Position numbers and translations under genes: made by a program. The notes under the pieces are model-generated. The model searched no databases. It saw only the letters and a program-made list of their open reading frames with translations, and was not told where the DNA came from. A DNA stretch of 64,000 nt from Zygnema cylindricum (taxonomy: Eukaryota > Streptophyta > Zygnematophyceae > Zygnematales > Zygnemataceae): contig JBBHKE010002900.1 in the NCBI GenBank assembly GCA_037447655.1, forward strand, positions 62,001 through 126,000, given 5' to 3'. The stretch's first letter is position 1, and each line of letters begins with the position of its first letter. This document shows, piece by piece, positions 59,331 to 64,000 of the stretch.

Positions 59331-60020
59331 CTATCCTGCGACTTCCGTACTCGGAAATGAAGTACGGACACGTTGGAAAAAGTCGGTTTGGTTCGTCTAA
59401 CATGTCAGCCTTCCGTACATGCTGAAAAGTACGAAAACAGCGCGATGACACGTAGCGCGCCATGAAAAAAAAATCTGTACTTCTATGGGATGCCTCTCTA
59501 CGCGCTGTCACAATGTTATGTACGGACGGAGAATTGTTCACGGAGTCGAATGGGCGTCCGTCAAAAGTCTAGTATGCAATCGTACAATTCGTACGGCTGT
59601 TTCAACAATAGCAGTTCCTTTTCACACTGGTTCCGTACGAGCCAGAACGCACTGAGACAATTCGTACACTTCAAAAAAGTCTGAAGATGTTAGAGGTCCG
59701 TACGCTTCAGAGTACCGAACAAACAACAAACTGGAACAACATAAACTGACGTTTCCAAAAACGAGTCCCAACAGAGTGCACGTCAGGCGTCCGTACACTC
59801 AGATAGTACAAATACGAAAAAAGTACAACAAACCGTGCAAACCACAACTCCATACACTTAATCAATTCGTACAAAAACAATTAGAAAAAGTACAGCACGA
59901 ACCCGTCCGAACAAGAAAACGTCAAAATTCCGTACAGTAAAAAGTCAATGCACTTTCGGATGTCCGTACACTTAAGAAGTCCGTACACAAATCAAAAAAG
60001 GTAAAATAATCCGTACCAGA
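59331..60020. repeat. GTAC-rich non-coding stretch
   Basis: About 22 GTAC tetramers in 690 bp, most as CCGTAC or TCGTACA. No open frame or paired termini found. Probably transposon-derived; the same word is dense in the copia LTRs and family D. Confidence 0.6.
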
Positions 60021-60525
60021 ACGCGTCCCAACCAAGCGTCGGTCGGCAGCACGTCACCATTTCCGCGTCGCCGGCCAATAGCCGATAAAGAAACAACGTT
60101 GGGACCATCCAAAACCAGCTTCCTAAAGAGACATTTTACAACTGAAAACTCTACCAGAGGCTCGCTAGAAATGAACAAAAGGAAGGCTTTATGGATTGCC
60201 TCCTCGCATCTAGGGTTTCCCAGTCCCACACCTGCTATAAGTGCTTTTCGGAGAAGCAGCCAAATATAATAATAATTCACATGTCTGCTTAAGGCCTCCT
60301 CTAACTCAAAGCACAGGCTGAGGGTCCTTTAAGAAATCTGATACCAAGGGTTTGCCTGTCTTGCCTGCCTTGACTGTCCCTTGTTTTAACCGACCAGCAA
60401 GGAATTTTTTTCAGAAGACTAAGTAGAAGGCATTTAGATGCTTATCAAGGAAGCTAAACAGCCCAAACTTGCACTTAAAAATGTAAAAACACATACAAAG
60501 ATAACTACAAAAATATGGCTAAAAC
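60021..60525. other. FTRV 3' flank, no other gene seen
   Basis: Unique sequence. Frames on both strands are short and unconvincing. Includes the probable FTRV 3' UTR. Confidence 0.45.
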
Positions 60526-61032
60526 CTATTGAAGTACGTCAAACTCATCGTCTTTGAGGTGTGCAAAGAACTTAAGCTCTTGTCCATCGACCTCTGCAAC
60601 AAACTGCACCTTGTACGGAAGATTGGCAGAAACAGGCTGTCCCTTCCACATGCCTAAAATTTCCTTCACCTCTCCTTCACAACCTTCCAGGTTCAAATTT
60701 GGAGCCTTCAAAAGATGATAAACTGTCAAAGGAGTCGTCACCTTTATTCTGTTACCTACACTTGCTTTCTGCTCACTAGCAGGAGCTCCACCAAGCTCCA
60801 CTGCTATTTCACAGGTAACTGTCCTTTGTGCTCTGTACGGAAAAGACACGTGTGGAGCCGTACAAACTCTCAAGAGAGAAGGTGTTGATGGATTTGTGAA
60901 AGAGCAGTTACCATGGCTCCTCCTCGACGTTGAAACACATGATGATTGAACAGATAAAGTCTCCTTTTTCTCCGCTTTGATATTCAAAGGTCGGACAAAC
61001 TGAAGATGAGAGCAAACTGAAGCCAAAGCCAT
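60526..61032 (-). CDS. FTRV: Ferredoxin-thioredoxin reductase, variable (alpha) chain, plastid
   Basis: Single exon, 168 residues. Residues 1 to about 85 are Ser/Thr/Arg-rich with few acidic residues (for example SSCVSTSRRSHGN), as expected of a chloroplast transit peptide. The mature domain, from GNRIKVTTPLTVYHLLKAPN to WKGQPVSANLPYKVQF and ELKFFAHLKDDEFDVL, is the SH3-like barrel of the FTR variable chain, of normal length (about 75-80 residues). It pairs with the catalytic Fe-S chain so that ferredoxin can reduce thioredoxins and light-activate Calvin-cycle enzymes. The start MALASVCSHLQF is the only one that supplies a transit peptide. The gene is convergent with FAM91. Confidence 0.92.
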   Translation of the reverse strand: MALASVCSHLQFVRPLNIKAEKKETLSVQSSCVSTSRRSHGNCSFTNPSTPSLLRVCTAPHVSFPYRAQRTVTCEIAVELGGAPASEQKASVGNRIKVTTPLTVYHLLKAPNLNLEGCEGEVKEILGMWKGQPVSANLPYKVQFVAEVDGQELKFFAHLKDDEFDVLQ

Positions 61033-61451
61033 GGCAACGAGGTAATGATAACGCTTTGCCTTACAAGTTTCCTTGTCTTGCTCCTTCCCCTTCTGTCTTT
61101 CCTTCTGGCTTCTCTGGAGTGTGGAAGGAAATGAAAAAAACAGGTGAGAAAAATCTTAAAAAAAACGTACACAGTGACTGAAAAAAAAAGTTAAAAGGAA
61201 AATGATGTCCGAAGCTGGATTGTTACGCGTCAGCAGATTCTACGGGCAGCCCAAATGGAGTAGGGAAAAAATACAAAACGTCTCACGATTGTATTTAAAA
61301 AAATTGACCTGCCGAAGGCGATGTGATTGGTTTAAAAAGGATGAGAAGACAACAAGTCCTCATAAATTTTGCCACTTGGCAATAAAAGACAGTCCTGACC
61401 GTGGTTTAAAACTCGAAAAGCAAATTTCAGTCAAACAAAACTACAGTACAA
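61033..61451. other. FTRV upstream region
   Basis: Contains the FTRV leader and promoter on the minus strand. No TATA box is obvious. A 101-codon plus-strand frame (61202-61507) has no family features and is disregarded. Confidence 0.45.
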
Positions 61452-61758
61452 TAGTGTCGCATACCGAGGACATTTTCTCGATATTTGGTGCAGGGTACAT
61501 GTTTTAATCTCAATACACGATACAGTACCCTCTTTAGTATCGATTCCGATATTTTATAATAGGGCAAGAAAAAACCAAAAATGGATGAAAGAATAAAAGC
61601 CCCATCGGCCGTCCATATTTAAGCAGATATTATGGACTGCCACGATTCGAGGGGCGAAAGGTCGTCATGTCACTTGTCACTAGACAAAATACGTATCTAG
61701 CCTCCAGAAATCCGGTGTACTAAAACTGTAAAGTATTAATATTTCATCGTGCTATCGG

Positions 61759-62080
61759 TAGTGTTGGGTATCGGGTAGTTTCATATCGCGATGATTTATC
61801 GAATATCGATCGAGCAGATACCTCGATATATCGTACCGGGACCAACATAAACCATCGCGATATATATCGCAAAAATTGCGTGTCCGTACAGTAAAAGTAC
61901 GGAAAATCGTACGGAAATTTTTCGTTTTCGATATATTGTCGATACGATATATCGGCAATATATTGGATATGCATCGCGATATTTCGATAATCGATATATC
62001 GAAGCGATGTATATAATATCGGGTACCTTCAACTCGGTACATATCGAATATCGGCAAGTGGTCCTCGATACCCAACACTA
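61759..62080. mobile_element. hAT-like element (family E), 322 bp
   Basis: TAGTGTTGGGTATCG and exact inverse CGATACCCAACACTA, packed with TATCG/CGATA words. No target duplication is visible because both sides abut other repeats. Confidence 0.78.
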
Positions 62081-62300
62081 CACCGCGCATCGTTATTAGT
62101 GTCAAATTTTAAATAGTGTGGAAGTAAATATACCGTCATTGACGCTAATTAAGATTTTTTTATTTTTTTTTAAAAAGGTGTATTCTAATTTCGGCGTTTA
62201 TGCTAATTTGGGAACAGTGTGGACAATTCTATTTGAGAATAAAAAAATAAAAAGCGGGACGGAATTAGCGTACACAACGCTAATAACGATTGGCGGTGTA
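62079..62300. mobile_element. MITE family A
   Basis: TACACCGCGCATCGTTATTA and inverse TAATAACGATTGGCGGTGTA. Shares its TA with the end of the hAT-like element. Confidence 0.85.
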
Positions 62301-62762
62301 CTGTACTGTAGTGTCGTATACCGAGGACATTTTCTCGATATTTGGTACAGGGTACATGTTTTTAATCTCAATACACGATACAGTACCCCCTTTAGTATCG
62401 ATTCCGATATTTTATAATCGGGCAAGAAAAACCAAAAATGGATGAAAGAATAAAAGCCCCATCGGCCGTCCATATTTAAGCAGATTTTATGGACCGCCAC
62501 GATTCGAGGAGCGAAAGGTCGTCATGTCACTTGTCACTAGACAGAATACGTATCTAGCCTCCAGAAATCCGGTTTACTAAAACTGTAAAGTATTAATATT
62601 TCATCGTGCTATCGGATTAAATACGACAACAGCAAACTTATTTAAGGCAGGTTTCACACCCTGAAAAAACATTTTTTTCTGTTTTTCATTTACACTTTCC
62701 GGAAAATGTTTTTCTTAGCGCATTCTGTCTCCACACGTATTTCAGCGTTGGCGAATATAAAC

Positions 62763-63405
62763 CATAGTTCAAAAGTAGGTGAAAGTAGGCCCATACAGTA
62801 TGCCTATTGTATGCAAAACATACAATATGCCCTTAAGACCCATATTGTATTGGTCGAAAAATGAAAAAAAAGGTTAAGAGGGTTGAGTTGCACATCGATC
62901 GATAGAGAATTAAACGGCATGTCTAAATTTGGAAAAAAAATCGGACAAAAAATATTTTTTCTGTGAATTTTGAGGTGTTTTTTATTTTAACCGTCAGATT
63001 TGGAAGATCGGACGGTCGCTGATCAAAGTATCGATCTTAAGAAGATCACATGAAAAGCTCATAACACAACTTACGATAGGACAATTTGTCATATTAGCGT
63101 CTGCAATTTTGAAGGCCACACTAAACAAAGCCTCAAACTGACCAACCAGGTTGCCCGTCCGCGTTTTTTTTTTTTTTTTTCCGGGTTTTTTTTCCGGCGG
63201 AATGTCATCCTTACGCCGCGTCAGTTCGCTAAAAAATTTCGTCAGGTGGCGTGCGCTGTACTATGATCATACGTCATATTCGTACGATCGTACAAGAGTG
63301 TCCGCAACTCACACCCATACAATATGCCTACTCTACGCGAGTTTAGTGCCAAGTTTTGTGCTCCTACCAAAGGCCTACCATAAAAACGCCTACTTTTGAA
63401 CTATG
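62763..63405. mobile_element. hAT-like element, family C, copy 2
   Basis: CATAGTTCAAAAGTAGGTGA and inverse GCCTACTTTTGAACTATG. A perfect 8-bp target duplication, ATATAAAC, lies at 62755-62762 and 63406-63413. 643 bp, no transposase. Confidence 0.88.
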
Positions 63406-63446
63406 ATATAAACTAAAGACACCACGTAGATGTATATGGAATATTT

Positions 63447-64000
63447 CTTAGGGTGTGTCCCCATGTGTTCAAGTCAGGATTTTTTTCTGTCGTTTTCACA
63501 GAAAATGGGACTTCCAACAAGAAAATATTACGCCGTACGAAAAATGGGCAAAAACACAAGTACATTTTGCGTCATCTTGGAACTTGGAAGGTACGGAAAT
63601 TTGGCGTTAATATCGTCGCGACCCACTTCCAGCTCATCTTCACACTTGCACTGGAATCAAATCGCTACCTGATTTTAATCAAAATACTACCATATTGACG
63701 AATAGAAAATCTGGATTGCACGCGTCAAACGTTTTCGAAAATTTTGAGCGACGAAGAGTACACTCTATTTTTTCCCCAGCTTGTCACGCACATGTACGTA
63801 CGAACATGACGAGCATGTACGGAAAAAAATTCGTTGGGGTGTCGGACCTCCACTTTCATTCATGGGTCCTTTGCAAAATTTTACGTCGTCCTCGTCTCTC
63901 CCCCTCTTTCTCACTCAACCGCTCCTCTTTCTCTCTTGTTTACACGAGATGCAGCAATAATAGTATTTAATGAAAGATATTTTTTTCCTTTTTTTTTAAC
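63447..64000. mobile_element. Family D element, left part, running off the window
   Basis: CTTAGGGTGTGTCCCCATGT matches the family D terminus. Inner blocks (CTGTCGTTTTCACA, ACCTCCACTTTCATTCATGG) match the inverted copy at 2675-3637. Confidence 0.65.

Larger units (their letters stand above)
61452..62614. repeat. Pair of 307-bp direct repeats flanking a hAT-like element and a MITE
   Basis: Repeat 1 is 61452-61758 and repeat 2 is 62309-62614. Both start TAGTGTCGYATACCGAGGAC and end CATCGTGCTATCGG, with about a dozen differences by eye. Between them lie a family E element (61759-62080, TAGTGTTGGGTATCGGG to CGATACCCAACACTA) and a MITE A (62079-62300). Confidence 0.85.

Noticed and set aside
61202-61507. 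101-residue plus-strand frame upstream of FTRV
   Set aside because: It has no family motif and runs into the direct repeat at 61452; likely chance.

Overview
The window looks like nuclear DNA of a green plant (streptophyte). It carries an intron-rich TPLATE gene, a ferredoxin-thioredoxin reductase variable chain, a pTAC3-like plastid gene fragment, plant-type FAM91 and TBCCD1 genes, and Ty1/copia and MITE transposons. Proteins match the angiosperm versions I know only moderately, and the DNA is full of CT/GA microsatellites and small TIR elements. A non-seed land plant or charophyte is my guess, but the lineage cannot be fixed from sequence alone. Two runs of ten N (3645-3654 and 46312-46321) are assembly gaps. 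No tRNA or rRNA gene, CRISPR array or bacterial feature was seen.

Layout. 1-2134: six G-boxes, then a partial pTAC3/PPR-like gene (+). 2135-18490: transposon territory. A non-autonomous copia element (4322-16080, TSD TTGTC) is interrupted by a complete second copia element on the opposite strand (5666-12094, TSD AGCTC) and by a solo LTR (12447-13750, TSD CCAAT). 18492-26189: TPLATE (+, 7 exons). 28726-40965: MCM8 (-, 19 inferred exons) with long repeat-filled introns. 42263-45720: an unrecognised coiled-coil/RING-type gene (+), 3' end lost at a GA microsatellite and gap. 46396-51341: TBCCD1 (-, 8 exons). 52183-57465: FAM91 (+, 11 exons). 60526-61032: FTRV (-, single exon). 57.5-64 kb otherwise holds hAT-like elements, MITEs and a GTAC-rich stretch.

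Gene order gives three convergent pairs (TPLATE/MCM8, RING/TBCCD1, FAM91/FTRV) and two divergent pairs (MCM8/RING, TBCCD1/FAM91). TPLATE, TBCCD1 and FAM91 all act in endocytosis or Golgi/centrosome organisation; pTAC3 and FTRV act in plastids; MCM8 acts in homologous recombination. Exon models were built by hand from conserved protein sequence plus GT-AG (one GC-AG) sites. Reading phases close across all exons of TPLATE, FAM91, TBCCD1 and, with one problem at Walker A, MCM8.

The points most worth a second look are: the MCM8 Walker A region, broken next to a MITE end and a CT microsatellite, with a decayed duplicate of the following exon; an 18-bp minisatellite grown inside a MITE; 79-bp tandem repeats with ACGT motifs in the MCM8/RING divergent promoter; the 30-bp-pitch G-box array; and the strong enrichment of GTAC cores in the LTRs and in 59.3-60.0 kb.
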